This document shows positions 25,773 through 32,929 of a stretch of DNA of 64,000 nucleotides, in pieces (the stretch's first letter is position 1; each line of letters starts with the position of its first letter). The position numbers and the translations under genes were made by a program. The notes under the pieces were generated by a model that worked only from the letters and a program-made list of their open reading frames with translations, did no database searches and was not told where the DNA came from. The stretch comes from TMP-86 sp044226865. Its GTDB lineage: Bacteria > Pseudomonadota > Gammaproteobacteria > Steroidobacterales > Steroidobacteraceae. The stretch spans positions 310,001 through 374,000 of the forward strand of contig JBGAGE010000005.1 of the NCBI GenBank assembly GCA_044226865.1, in the 5' to 3' direction.

Positions 25773-26222
25773 TCAGGTGACAAGGCCAGACCTCTGCCAT
25801 TCGAGCACTGTCCCGTCCTCGTCGTGCTCCAATGAGCCCTTGCACGTGAATCCGAGCTTCTCCAACACGCGATGTGAAGCGTTACGGTCAGGCAAGGTTT
25901 GAGCAGCCACGATGAGGCCCTGCTGTGCTTCTTGTGCAATCAAAAGGAGTTGCCTGGCCATCTGCGTCGCCACCCCCTTTCCTCCTTGGCCTGGAAACGT
26001 GAAGTAGGCAATTTCGACCCGCCCATCGCGTGGCGGAGCCTTGAATCCGCAGGTACCCACTACGCCGTCGTTTGTCAGGGCGACGTAGCAGATCCATGGA
26101 GGTTGAAATCCAACGAACTCGTAAAGCTCAGACGTTGCCTGAAGAACTCCTTCCGCCGCCTCGGGAAGACGACCGAAGCCCTCATCGACCGCGCCACCGC
26201 GCTCAATTGGAATGAGCCTCAT
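25773..26222 (-). CDS. GNAT acetyltransferase, probable cassette gene
   Basis: 149 residues from ATG 26222. GNAT features: VGTCGFKAPPRDGRVEIAYFT, GQGGKGVATQMARQL (acetyl-CoA loop) and PDRNASHRVLEKLGFTCKGSLEHDEDG at the C-terminus, a form frequently carried as an integron cassette. A decayed attC-like sequence lies just upstream in its reading direction (26272-26317). No attC separates it from the DUF1801 gene downstream, so it is the last gene for which a cassette origin has direct support. Confidence 0.82.
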   Translation of the reverse strand: MRLIPIERGGAVDEGFGRLPEAAEGVLQATSELYEFVGFQPPWICYVALTNDGVVGTCGFKAPPRDGRVEIAYFTFPGQGGKGVATQMARQLLLIAQEAQQGLIVAAQTLPDRNASHRVLEKLGFTCKGSLEHDEDGTVLEWQRSGLVT

Positions 26223-26271
26223 GTTGCCGTAGCGTCGAGCGGCGGCTGATTGGTGGTCGCGCCGCGCGGTC

Positions 26272-26317
26272 CGCCAACCGTTCGCGTGCGTGCGCGTGGC
26301 GATGGCCGACTAGGTGT
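26272..26317 (-). repeat. Decayed attC-like remnant
   Basis: A core-like gccAAC at the left and CTAGGT at the right, about 45 bp apart, flank a GC-rich segment with partial self-complementarity. As in true attC sites here, the stop codon of the upstream cassette gene lies in the right core. Both cores have mismatches, so this is a remnant at best. Confidence 0.35.
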
Positions 26318-26471
26318 CTTCATTTGGTGTGATCCCCAGGATGCTACCGAATGTACCGCCAGCCCACATGAAGCTGACGAACGCGACGAGTTCAACCAAC
26401 TCCTGATCGGTGAAGTATTCTCGAAGCACTTGCAGTTGCTTTGAATCGATATGCCGCTCGTTGTAAAGGCG
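26310..26471 (-). pseudogene. Fragment of a carboxymuconolactone decarboxylase/AhpD-like gene
   Basis: On the minus strand an open frame ending in TAG at 26310 reads LYNERHIDSKQLQVLREYF then TDQELVELVAFVSFMWAG and ends GSILGITPNEDT. This resembles the C-terminal 45-50 residues of carboxymuconolactone decarboxylase-family proteins (FTDQE-VEL motif). The N-terminal part with the catalytic Cys motif is missing; the frame runs into the attC at 26474. Probably a cassette truncated by recombination or deletion. Confidence 0.5.
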
Positions 26472-26473
26472 GT

Positions 26474-26508
26474 GACTCTAACGTTGAGACCAAGCCTTTG
26501 CCTAGGCG
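26474..26508 (-). repeat. Short attC-like site
   Basis: Left core tctAAC at about 26476-26482 and right core cCTAGGCg at 26501-26508, only about 30 bp apart. The TAG stop of the upstream cassette gene (26502-26885) sits in the right core as in other sites of the array. It lacks the long central part, so it is either a minimal or an internally deleted attC. Confidence 0.5.
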
Positions 26509-26885
26509 GGCTTGACCCATCTCTGAACGGCATCGGCCGAGTCATAGGGGCCACTGTTGAAGCAGAGCTTTGCATTTGGTGCGAACTCGTGGAACGTGTT
26601 CACCAAAGACTCAAAAAGGTGGAGATATTCTGGGATTGTACGGACTCCAGCGCCAATGAGCACGCAATCACGTGGCTTCTCCGAGAGAAGCGTTCTTAGT
26701 GTGACAGCGGCCGATTCAGAGCTCCTGATTAGACCGAGCTCAGCGTCGAAGCCCAGAGCTTCAAGCTTGCCTCTGTCGCCCTCAAGCCCCGCAAACAATT
26801 TCTCGGGCGTCAGCCCTGGCCACTTGCTGTAGTCGACGACATCTGGATGCCAGCCAACGAGAAGCACGGTCGTCCTTTTGGTCAT
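26502..26885 (-). CDS. Cassette protein of unknown function
   Basis: 127 residues from ATG 26885. Soluble alpha/beta protein: TTVLLVGWHPDVVDYSKWPG at the start, LEALGFDAELGLI, DCVLIGAGVRTIPEYLHLFE, and NAKLCFNSGPYDSADAVQRW at the end. The pattern suggests a Rossmann-like nucleotide-independent fold; I recall uncharacterised proteins of this sort widely spread in bacteria, but no function. It is an integron cassette gene bounded by attC-like sites. Confidence 0.75.
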   Translation of the reverse strand: MTKRTTVLLVGWHPDVVDYSKWPGLTPEKLFAGLEGDRGKLEALGFDAELGLIRSSESAAVTLRTLLSEKPRDCVLIGAGVRTIPEYLHLFESLVNTFHEFAPNAKLCFNSGPYDSADAVQRWVKPA

Positions 26886-26929
26886 GGTTCGTCCTTTCCG
26901 GTTGATGTGCGTCCGGAAGCAATATGTAC

Positions 26930-27056
26930 GGCGAAATGTTCTGGCTGAGCCGACCGTGGAGGCAAGGGCCTCTGGCCGACGAGGGCAGCATCGTACAGGG
27001 CTCTTGGCGGCCAGTGGCCCATGCCGGAGCGGGTGAGCTCGAGCGAAGGGTTAGGC
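26930..27056 (-). repeat. attC site with degenerate left core
   Basis: The right core GTTAGGC (27050-27056) and its arm (gagctcgagcgaagg) are intact. The expected gcctAAC core on the left cannot be found; weak complementarity starts around 26930 (ctggctgagc). Confidence 0.55.
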
Positions 27057-27057
27057 A

Positions 27058-27552
27058 TCACCGCTTGCCGCGGCGGCCGACGACCTTGCGGACCAGGCGA
27101 ACCCTGAGGGACCAAGATACCGGAGTTGGTTTCTCGCCGAGGGCAACCTGCGCGTTTGTTAGGGCATCTTCGACCAGTGCGTCGTGCAGAGGGCGAAAGG
27201 CGATCGGCCAGATGAACAGGGCGAGCCCGGTGAGCGACATGTCAATCGTGTGGCGGAGAGTGGCGCCAGACGTACCACTTCGCACGATCTCGAACCAGTG
27301 AGTGCCAACGAAGCCGCGCGGCGAGATAAACCGAAATGTGACTCGCTTGCCCGGTTCGTACGCAACGACAGAGTAACGGATTGGGCCGTGGCCTCCAGTT
27401 GCGCCAATCCCGAGCGGCTTGTCCAGGCGCATGCGCGGCCAATGCCTCGACGGCCAGAGCGCATCGTCAGGCGACGACAGCGAATCCAGCAGCCTAGCAG
27501 TCTGCTCTGGAGCTGAATTGAATCTGCGTTCGTGGACGTTGACTACGCGCAC
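27058..27552 (-). CDS. SRPBCC-like protein (cassette)
   Basis: 164 residues from GTG 27552. The sequence fits the START/SRPBCC ligand-binding fold: VVNVHERRFNSAPEQTARLLDSL, ... YSVVAYEPGKRVTFRFISP and GTHWFEIVRSGTSGATLRHTID, then a C-terminal helix. Such proteins bind hydrophobic ligands or act as cyclases; none is predicted here. Located between two attC sites. Confidence 0.75.
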   Translation of the reverse strand: MRVVNVHERRFNSAPEQTARLLDSLSSPDDALWPSRHWPRMRLDKPLGIGATGGHGPIRYSVVAYEPGKRVTFRFISPRGFVGTHWFEIVRSGTSGATLRHTIDMSLTGLALFIWPIAFRPLHDALVEDALTNAQVALGEKPTPVSWSLRVRLVRKVVGRRGKR

Positions 27553-27567
27553 GGAATTGCCACGTGA

Positions 27568-27655
27568 TGCCTAACGACCCAATTGAGCGGCCGCACGCCG
27601 AGGCCACGCTATGTGCACTTTATCGTTCACGGCCGCTACAACGGCGGGTTGGATG
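27568..27655 (-). repeat. attC site
   Basis: Left core gcctAAC (27569-27575), right core GTTGGAT (27648-27654), 88 bp. Imperfect inverted arms (ttgagcggccgc ... cggccgctacaac). The central part contains GCACTTTATC (27615-27624), shared with other sites in the array. Confidence 0.85.
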
Positions 27656-27959
27656 CCACGCCACTGAACTCTCCCAGTGAGACCTCTGAAGTCGTGAAGC
27701 CTGCGCAGACATCATCTAGGGCGCGATACTGAGCTCCGAAGGTAGCGCGAAACTGCTGGTATGCCTCAATGCTCTGCCATGTGTCGATCGTGACGTAGCG
27801 CAATGGATCGGTACGATCCTTCAACAGCTCAGTACCGACGTAACCGTGACCCAGCCGAAACAGGTCAGTCCACGAGCCGCCTGCCGCATAGTGCCTTTCA
27901 AAGTCCGCCACGCGATCGGCGGCGACTTGAAACTGCCAGATGTAGCTGTAGGTTGGCAT
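27636..27959 (-). CDS. ABM/NIPSNAP-like dimeric alpha-beta barrel protein (cassette)
   Basis: 107 residues from ATG 27959. Ferredoxin-like fold pattern: YSYIWQFQVAADRVADFERHY, then GHGYVGTELLKDRTDPLRYVTIDTWQS, typical of antibiotic-biosynthesis-monooxygenase-like and NIPSNAP proteins. The last residues (GEFSGVASNPPL) are encoded inside the attC site and the stop codon lies there. Substrate unknown. Confidence 0.75.
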   Translation of the reverse strand: MPTYSYIWQFQVAADRVADFERHYAAGGSWTDLFRLGHGYVGTELLKDRTDPLRYVTIDTWQSIEAYQQFRATFGAQYRALDDVCAGFTTSEVSLGEFSGVASNPPL

Positions 27960-27989
27960 TTAGCGCGAGGGGTATGGTAGGTGTCTCGG

Positions 27990-28079
27990 CATCTAACGTT
28001 CCGCATGAGCTCCGCTCTCGCTCAAGCATGATCTATGCATCTCATCGCGCACGCGTGCGCTCCATGCGAGAGTTAGGCG
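27990..28079 (-). repeat. attC site
   Basis: Left core atctAAC (27991-27997), right core GTTAGGC (28072-28078), 88 bp. Arms gcgcgtgcgctccatgcgag pair in part with the left side. The hicB stop codon falls in the right core. Confidence 0.85.
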
Positions 28080-28285
28080 GCGACTTCGACGTATTCAACT
28101 CGGCTCGACGGCTGAGGATTTGGCGCGCCATCCTCGCGAAGGCCATCGAGGTGAAACTCGATCGCCTCCCGAATGGCCTGCTCGGTATCCTCTGGCGTAG
28201 CTCCCGTTGCGACACAGCCGGGCAAATCCGGAACATAGGCCGAGAAATTGCTGCCTGCCACTTCAATGACTATCGCGTATCGCAT
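28073..28285 (-). CDS. hicB: HicB-type antitoxin (cassette)
   Basis: 70 residues from ATG 28285. HicB core: MRYAIVIEVAGSNFSAYVPDLPGCVATGATPEDTEQAI (in part: FSAYVPDLPGCVATG) and EAIEFHLDGLREDG. The short form lacks a C-terminal DNA-binding domain. The final codons are supplied by the attC core. It follows the toxin gene by three bases. HicB binds and inactivates HicA and usually represses the operon. Confidence 0.9.
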   Translation of the reverse strand: MRYAIVIEVAGSNFSAYVPDLPGCVATGATPEDTEQAIREAIEFHLDGLREDGAPNPQPSSRVEYVEVAA

Positions 28286-28288
28286 TAA

Positions 28289-28483
28289 TCACCCTGGTTT
28301 CTTCAATCCAGATTGCTTGAGGATACTATTGAGCGTTCCGGGCGCCAAATCGTCGCCGGGTCTACCCCGCACGGTCACCAGACCTGACTTACCGCGTTGC
28401 TTGAACTGCCGATGGCTGCCGCGTGTCGATACGAGGTACCAGCCATCATCCCGTAGCAGTTTAAGTGCGTCACTCACCTTCAT
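28289..28483 (-). CDS. hicA: HicA-type mRNA interferase toxin (cassette)
   Basis: 64 residues from ATG 28483. Double-stranded RNA-binding-like fold with the catalytic His: KVSDALKLLRDDGWYLVSTRGSHRQFKQRGK, quoted in part (STRGSHRQFKQ), then GDDLAPGTLNSILKQSGL. HicA cleaves mRNA independent of ribosomes. The IS element ends only 27 bases upstream of this start codon, so the original promoter context of the pair is disrupted. Confidence 0.9.
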   Translation of the reverse strand: MKVSDALKLLRDDGWYLVSTRGSHRQFKQRGKSGLVTVRGRPGDDLAPGTLNSILKQSGLKKPG

Positions 28484-28510
28484 GAGCCAACACTACCGCC
28501 GGCTCCCTAG

Positions 28511-29805
28511 CAGCTTGATGCAAAACACATAGTTGGAACGGATCGGCGTAAAATTCGTTGCATCGATTGAACGCGGAGCCGGATCTGATGCGCGGTGAAG
28601 TGGATCCCCAGAGCCAGATGTTCAGCTATTTCTCCCCCGAGTCGCGGGTGCCCGCGGAGCACCCGCTGCGCAATATCAAGGCGCACACGGATCGGGCGTT
28701 GAAGGAGATTTCCCGGCAGTTGGGCGAGCTGTATGCCAGCACCGGGCGTCCCTCGATCCCGCCCGAGCAGTTGCTCAAGGCGCAGCTCCTGATGGCGCTG
28801 TATTCGGTGCGCTCGGATCGGCTGTTCTGCCAGATGCTCGACTACAACATTTTGTTTCGTTGGTTCTTGGACATGAGCCTGGAGGACAAGGGGCTGGATC
28901 AGTCCAACTTCTCGCGCCTGCGTGAGCGGCTGGTGAACGAGGATCTGGCGCAGCGGTTCTTCGATGCCATCGTGAAGATTGCGCGCGAGCAGGACCTGTT
29001 GTCCTCCGAGCACCTGACCGTGGATGGCACGCTGATCGAGGCGTGGGCCAGTGCCAAGAGCTTCAAGCCCAAGGATGGACCGCCCCCGCCCAGCGATGGT
29101 CGCGGTGGGACAGATTTTCACGGCAGCACCCGCAGCAACGACACGCACGGTTCCACCACCGATCCGGAGGCGGTCTCGGCGCGCAAAGGTAAAGGCAAAG
29201 AGGCCAAGTTGTGTTTTGGCGGCCATGCGTTGATGGAGAACCGCAACGGGATGTGTCTGGACATGCGCGTAAGCTCCGCGCTGGAGACCGAGACGGTGGC
29301 GGCGACCTATCTTCTCGAGCGGCAGGCACGCAAGCATCTGCATCCGATCAGCGTTGGGGCTGACAAAGGCTATTGCACCAAAGGATTTGTCGCCTTCCTG
29401 CGCCGCAAAGGTATCCGCCCGCACATCGCGCAGATGGCCAGCCGCCACACCCCTGGCCTTGATGCGCGTACGACGCGCCATGCCAGCTATTGGGTAAGCC
29501 AGAAAAAGCGCAAGCGCGTGGAGGAGATCTTTGGCTGGATGAAGGCTTACGGAGGCCTGCGCAGGATGCGCATGCGCGGCATCGCGCGGGTGCAGTTGCA
29601 TGCGCACCTGGTCGGTGCGGCCTACAACCTGCTGCGCTTGAGTCGGCTCTTGCCGGCTACAGGATAGGTGTCGCTTGAGTCCGACCAGAGCGGCCGATGA
29701 GCGAGAAAAAGGCTTAAAAACAGCCGACTCCGGACTTTCTCGCCAATCATTTTCGTCGACTTGGTCCATCATTTTGATCGCTCGCAGCAGTTTTGCATCA
29801 GGCTG
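28511..29805 (+). mobile_element. IS5-family (IS5 group) insertion sequence, 1295 bp
   Basis: Terminal inverted repeats CAGCTTGATGCAAAAC (28511-28526) and, inverted, CAGCCTGATGCAAAAC (29790-29805) differ at one base. They are bordered by the direct repeat CTAG (28507-28510 and 29806-29809), which fits the YTAR target of the IS5 group. One transposase ORF fills the element. It has inserted between an attC site and hicA. It looks intact. Confidence 0.9.
28558..29667 (+). CDS. IS5-family transposase
   Basis: 369 residues (a start at 28588, giving MRGEVDPQSQMFSYFSPE, is the more usual one for this family). N-terminal DUF772 helix-turn-helix part (GRPSIPPEQLLKAQLLMALYSVRSDRLFCQ), then a DDE domain: VDGTLIEAW (Asp), GADKGYCTKGFVAF (Asp), and VEEIFGWMKAYGGLRRMRMRG (Glu in the Y-R-E region). 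All three catalytic acids are present and no frameshift is seen, so the enzyme is probably active. Confidence 0.92.
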   Translation: MHRLNAEPDLMRGEVDPQSQMFSYFSPESRVPAEHPLRNIKAHTDRALKEISRQLGELYASTGRPSIPPEQLLKAQLLMALYSVRSDRLFCQMLDYNILFRWFLDMSLEDKGLDQSNFSRLRERLVNEDLAQRFFDAIVKIAREQDLLSSEHLTVDGTLIEAWASAKSFKPKDGPPPPSDGRGGTDFHGSTRSNDTHGSTTDPEAVSARKGKGKEAKLCFGGHALMENRNGMCLDMRVSSALETETVAATYLLERQARKHLHPISVGADKGYCTKGFVAFLRRKGIRPHIAQMASRHTPGLDARTTRHASYWVSQKKRKRVEEIFGWMKAYGGLRRMRMRGIARVQLHAHLVGAAYNLLRLSRLLPATG

Positions 29806-29852
29806 CTAGGGAAGTACCTCGTGAAAGAATCGTGATTCGCTAGAAACTTGCC

Positions 29853-29925
29853 GCCTAACGCCGCGCACCAGCGACGCGCTGATAACGTAAGCACAGAACA
29901 CATCTATCCGGATCGCGCGTTGGCT
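29853..29925 (-). repeat. attC site (short, right core divergent)
   Basis: Left core gcctAAC (29853-29859) with arm gccgcgcaccagcg; right core GTTGGCT (29919-29925). 73 bp. It precedes the hicAB cassette, now separated from it by the IS. Confidence 0.65.
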
Positions 29926-29961
29926 GCATGCACTTGCTATGCGACTTGCGATGCGGCATTG

Positions 29962-30489
29962 CTAGTGCCTCGTTCTACTCGATGGCCAGACAGTATTGAC
30001 CAACGCAGCAGCCTTCTTCTTCGGCCAGATTATGTCGGCGCCTGTGCGACTAGACCGACATGGCGTCTCGGCGAGTTTGTCTTCCACCTCAGGTAAGGAG
30101 CTCTCGTCCCACCCGTTGATAGGCAAGTAGAAAGGAATCGATTTCGCGAAGTCCACTAATTGCCCCACCACCGATCGATCCACGGTTCTACCTACGCTAA
30201 CGACGGCTGTGGCCTCGGCTTCCGATACAACCGCACTGTCGCTCACATCCAAGCGTCGTAGGCGCACTTCAACGAGCGTTGCAAACCTATCCGGTAACGT
30301 CTTCAAGTCTCGCGCGGGGACGACGGTCGATAGCAGTGATTTCGAGCTAACTGCCAAAAGTAGAGGCTTACGGTCAACGACAATGCGATTGATATACCAG
30401 TCGCCAAGAGCATTGCTCGAAGTCGCTGAGTCGCCGGCTGACTGTGGCATGGACCTCAGGAGCTTCTGCGTTGCTCTCAGGAGAACCAC
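29962..30489 (-). CDS. DUF6933-like protein (cassette)
   Basis: About 175 residues from the GTG at 30489, chosen because GGAGG lies six bases upstream. VVLRATQKLLRSMP-like start (VLLRATQKLLRSMP here), then ALGDWYINRIVVDRKPLLLAVSSKSLLSTVVPARDLKTLPDRF, of which KPLLLAVSSKSL and VPARDLKTLP are diagnostic. This matches the DUF6933 family, unknown in function, found in many isolated or mobile contexts. C-terminal residues look randomised (RSSRTGADIIWPKKKAAALVNT), which could mean a frameshifted or read-through tail. Confidence 0.7.
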   Translation of the reverse strand: MVLLRATQKLLRSMPQSAGDSATSSNALGDWYINRIVVDRKPLLLAVSSKSLLSTVVPARDLKTLPDRFATLVEVRLRRLDVSDSAVVSEAEATAVVSVGRTVDRSVVGQLVDFAKSIPFYLPINGWDESSLPEVEDKLAETPCRSSRTGADIIWPKKKAAALVNTVWPSSRTRH

Positions 30490-30507
30490 GTCGCCTCCGT
30501 AGTCGTC

Positions 30508-30635
30508 GCACAACGGCTGAGCTCAGCGGCGAGTGGCTCGCCGAGGCTGATCATGGGCACTTTATCGAAGACGGCCAGCGACTTGCATACCAAGTACCAC
30601 CGGCCACTCGAACGCTGCGGCGATTTGTTGGGCGG
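30508..30635 (-). repeat. attC site
   Basis: Left core gcacAAC (30507-30513), right core GTTGGGC (30627-30633), about 127 bp. Arms ctgagctcagcgg and cgctgcggcga pair in part; central GCACTTTATC at 30557-30566. Confidence 0.75.
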
Positions 30636-30645
30636 CACGATCATG

Positions 30646-31071
30646 CTATGAGCCATCTCGGAATGCCTCGCCCGCGATGTAGGTGTCGAAGAACTCCTGA
30701 AAGCGAACAATCTTTCCGTTGCGCATGCAGATGACGTGCACGAAGTCTGACTCGTATACACGGCCGGTTGTCTTTGCCCGGCATCTCATGTGTCCTACAA
30801 CAGCGACGTAATCTCCGCTAGAAATGAACTGCCTGGGCTCGAGGACCTCAACGTCCTCGGCGTCGCGACCAATCTGCACCCATCTGAGAAAGCCTTGGTG
30901 CCCGCGATGCGTGCCCGCTGCTGGGTTAAATGGATTCTCCGGTTCGCACCACACGACATCAGGGTCCAATTGCGCCAGCATTGCAGGAATGTCGCGCCGC
31001 GCGAACGCTGCGTAGAGCGTGTGCACGACGGCAGAATTCGAGTCTGTCTCCGACCGATACCCTCGTGTCAC
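30646..31071 (-). CDS. SnoaL-like (NTF2 fold) protein (cassette)
   Basis: 141 residues from GTG 31071, with GGAG six bases before it; a longer frame upstream would run into the attC. NTF2-fold pattern: VVHTLYAAFARRDIPAMLAQLDPDVVW, GHQGFLRWVQIGRD, VAVVGHMRCRAKTTGRVYESDF and FQEFFDTYIAGEAF. SnoaL-like proteins include isomerases, cyclases and binding domains. Nothing points to a specific substrate. Confidence 0.82.
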   Translation of the reverse strand: MTRGYRSETDSNSAVVHTLYAAFARRDIPAMLAQLDPDVVWCEPENPFNPAAGTHRGHQGFLRWVQIGRDAEDVEVLEPRQFISSGDYVAVVGHMRCRAKTTGRVYESDFVHVICMRNGKIVRFQEFFDTYIAGEAFRDGS

Positions 31072-31097
31072 GCCTTTCTCCACCACTGCCGCGTGTC

Positions 31098-31187
31098 CGC
31101 CCAACGCCCCGCACGAGCACCGCACGCGCCCACGCTTGAGCTTGGCACTTTATCCCTCACGCGCGCGCTCGATGCGGAGGTTAGGCA
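31098..31187 (-). repeat. attC site
   Basis: Left core gcccAAC (31099-31105), right core GTTAGGC (31180-31186), 88 bp. Central GCACTTTATC (31145-31154). About 40 bp of its right half (tttatccctcacgcgcgcgc ... ggaggttaggc) is almost the same as in the site at 34044-34133. Confidence 0.85.
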
Positions 31188-31608
31188 GCACGCCTGGACT
31201 GCGCCGTACGACCGCAAACAAATCCGCAAGGGTCACCTCCTCGTGCCACTGCGCCAAAATCTCCTTTAGTGGAATCTTGAATTCATGGGCGAGCAGTTGT
31301 GCAAATTTTTCACACTCCATCGAGTCTGCGAGCGGCGTCTTCCCTCCGTAAAGTGAGCGACAAATCGACACCACTTCGTCTCCAGGTTGAAACTGGAGAC
31401 GAATCTTGCGCGGAAATCCCATACCGTCAACCAAACAGCTCAAGAATAGGCGGATTTCCGACTTTGAAGCTGAGGGGAATTCGTGCCGCCAGAGAGCGCC
31501 TGCACACTTACGCCTTCGGTACGTCGCGTAAGCGCGCCACTCCGGCCAACCAGCAAAAACGCCGGCGATGACTACAACAACGATGAGCAACCCTAGTAGA
31601 GACATCAT
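31150..31608 (-). CDS. Single-span membrane protein of unknown function (cassette)
   Basis: 152 residues from ATG 31608. N-terminal anchor LLGLLIVVVVIAGVFAGW (4-21), then a soluble domain: EFPSASKSEIRLFLSCLVDGM, EVVSICRSLYGGKTPLADSMECEKFAQLLAHEF, and HEEVTLADLFAVVRRSP. The end (LPNLRIERAREG) is encoded in the attC. I recognise no family. Possibly exposed to the cytoplasm or periplasm. Confidence 0.7.
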   Translation of the reverse strand: MMSLLGLLIVVVVIAGVFAGWPEWRAYATYRRRKCAGALWRHEFPSASKSEIRLFLSCLVDGMGFPRKIRLQFQPGDEVVSICRSLYGGKTPLADSMECEKFAQLLAHEFKIPLKEILAQWHEEVTLADLFAVVRRSPGVLPNLRIERAREG

Positions 31609-31620
31609 TCGTACCAGTGC

Positions 31621-31751
31621 TGCCTAACGCCGCGCTTGAGCGACGCGCGGAATTATTGTCGCCCAGCGAAGCTGATTGATTCCAATGATGTCCATACTCA
31701 AATACCGCCACGGATCTGAGCCGCGCGCTCGCTCGAAGCGCTAGTTAGAAG
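31621..31751 (-). repeat. attC site
   Basis: Left core gcctAAC (31622-31628), right core GTTAGAA (31744-31750), about 129 bp; the arm cgctcgctcgaagcg pairs with cgcttgagcgacg at the left. Confidence 0.85.
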
Positions 31752-32107
31752 CCTGGGTAAAACAGACCAAGTACGAGACCATTGAAAACTCCTGCGATAG
31801 GCAATCCGAGTGCAAATACCAAAGGTGGATTTGTACTGAGAATCTCTGGTAGGGAGCTTTCTGAATTTAAGGCACGCCGTAGTGCCGTAACTATTGCAAC
31901 TATCCAGAGAAAGATCATGGCCACTCCTACCTCGCGAGCGTAGGTTCGCCATTCAATGAACCTCTGAGACGTCTCCCGGGGCACGTTGAACTCAGTCGCA
32001 AATATCTCAAGGAACAAATCTCTTGCTATCGAGGCACAGTAGAGGAATACGCCGAGCGCAACGAGCTCCGCAATCGCAAGAACCCATATGCGAAGGTTTG
32101 CTTTCAA
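31745..32107 (-). CDS. Membrane protein of unknown function (cassette)
   Basis: 120 residues from TTG 32107. Three or four hydrophobic segments (about 6-26, 60-80, 95-117). Sequence marks: LVALGVFLYCASIARDLFLEIF, WRTYAREVGVAMIFLWIVAIVTALRRAL, in parts. The stop codon lies in the attC core. Typical orphan cassette membrane protein; no family recognised. Confidence 0.68.
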   Translation of the reverse strand: MKANLRIWVLAIAELVALGVFLYCASIARDLFLEIFATEFNVPRETSQRFIEWRTYAREVGVAMIFLWIVAIVTALRRALNSESSLPEILSTNPPLVFALGLPIAGVFNGLVLGLFYPGF

Positions 32108-32112
32108 TCGAT

Positions 32113-32240
32113 GCCTCTAACGCTCGCGTTGAGCCGCCGCACGCTGACATTCACAGCGCGCCGCGAGCGCACAATGTTCCCCATTGCGAGCGGCGCGCAC
32201 CCACCGGTGCATGACGGACGGTTCCAACGCGTAGCTAAAC
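32113..32240 (-). repeat. attC site (right core one mismatch)
   Basis: Left core ctctAAC (32115-32121), right core GCTAAAC (32234-32240, one mismatch to GTTRRRY), 126 bp. Strong arm pairing: cgctcgcgttgagccgccgc against cggttccaacgcg. Confidence 0.75.
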
Positions 32241-32474
32241 GTCGCTCCCATATTTGAGCGCATAAGTATCCAGAAGATTGCGAATCATCTTTTGATACGG
32301 CACCCGCGATTTCGATGCCCGAGACTTGAAGAAATCCACACTGCGCTTGCTGAGCGATAGGGTGACTTTCACACCATCTTCTTTAAGCACCAGCAATTCC
32401 GGCGGCGGTAGAAAATCCTCAACGACCTTTAACCGTCCCAACGGTTCATTTTGGTACTTCGGCTTGCGCTTCAT
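32235..32474 (-). CDS. brnA: BrnA-type antitoxin (cassette, first BrnTA)
   Basis: 79 residues from ATG 32474, overlapping the toxin gene by 29 bases. C-terminal ribbon-helix-helix: VKVTLSLSKRSVDFFKSRASKSRVPYQKMIRNLLDTYA, of which VKVTLSLSKRSVDFFK and YQKMIRNLLD are typical for BrnA antitoxins. The N-terminal part is the toxin-binding region. Probably represses its own promoter. Confidence 0.85.
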   Translation of the reverse strand: MKRKPKYQNEPLGRLKVVEDFLPPPELLVLKEDGVKVTLSLSKRSVDFFKSRASKSRVPYQKMIRNLLDTYALKYGSDV

Positions 32475-32733
32475 AAATCTTCCTTCCACGAGTCCAATAG
32501 CCAGCGCCAAAGATCCTGATCTTGTTCTGCCGGTAAGTAAATCTCACCGTCATGACGCGATCCGCAACCCTTCCAAAGCAATACCACCGCTTTTCTGATT
32601 TGCTATGGTCAAGGTCCTGAGCGATGACACGAGCCTCATCCATGAAGGCCATTTGAGCCTCAAAAAAGCTAACGCCATGCTTCAGTTGATTCGCTGCGTC
32701 CTTCGCCGGATCCCACTCGAAGCTGGATTCCAT
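32446..32733 (-). CDS. brnT: BrnT-type toxin (cassette, first BrnTA)
   Basis: 95 residues from ATG 32733 (ATG 32748 is also possible). BrnT ribonuclease pattern: FEWDPAKDAANQLKHGVSFFEAQMAF, then SEKRWYCFGRVADRVMTVRFTYRQNKIRIFGAGYWTRGRKIYEA, quoted here as FEWDPAKDAANQLKHGVSF and IRIFGAGYWTRGRKIYE. The fold is RelE-like. The toxin comes before the antitoxin, the usual BrnTA order. Confidence 0.87.
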   Translation of the reverse strand: MESSFEWDPAKDAANQLKHGVSFFEAQMAFMDEARVIAQDLDHSKSEKRWYCFGRVADRVMTVRFTYRQNKIRIFGAGYWTRGRKIYEAQAEVPK

Positions 32734-32793
32734 GCCCGATAGTACCATTGATATGGGCCGATTGCCATACGCTCGTATGGACGTTCTGAGCGA

Positions 32794-32924
32794 CGCCTAA
32801 CGTCCGCGTTGAGCAATGCGTGGCGGCGCTGAGGTGAATCGGTGGCACTTTATCTTGAACATCGGCTTTCCGAGGCCTCCAGCAGGCAACTTGACGCGCG
32901 ATTGCTCGAACGCGTTGTTCGGCC
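32794..32924 (-). repeat. attC site (right core degenerate)
   Basis: Left core gcctAAC (32796-32802), right core gTTGTTC (32915-32921, degenerate). The arms gtccgcgttgagcaat and attgctcgaacgcg are nearly perfect complements, which supports the site in spite of the core mismatch. Contains GCACTTTATC (32845-32854). Confidence 0.75.
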
Positions 32925-32929
32925 ACATC

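Noticed and set aside
26219..26575. 118-residue minus-strand frame across the degenerate attC sites
   Set aside because: The alternative frame encodes a recognisable decarboxylase-like fragment; this one has low-complexity composition and crosses cassette borders.
28507..29772. Long open frame antisense to the IS5 transposase
   Set aside because: Mirror frame of a GC-rich gene; transposase motifs are on the plus strand.
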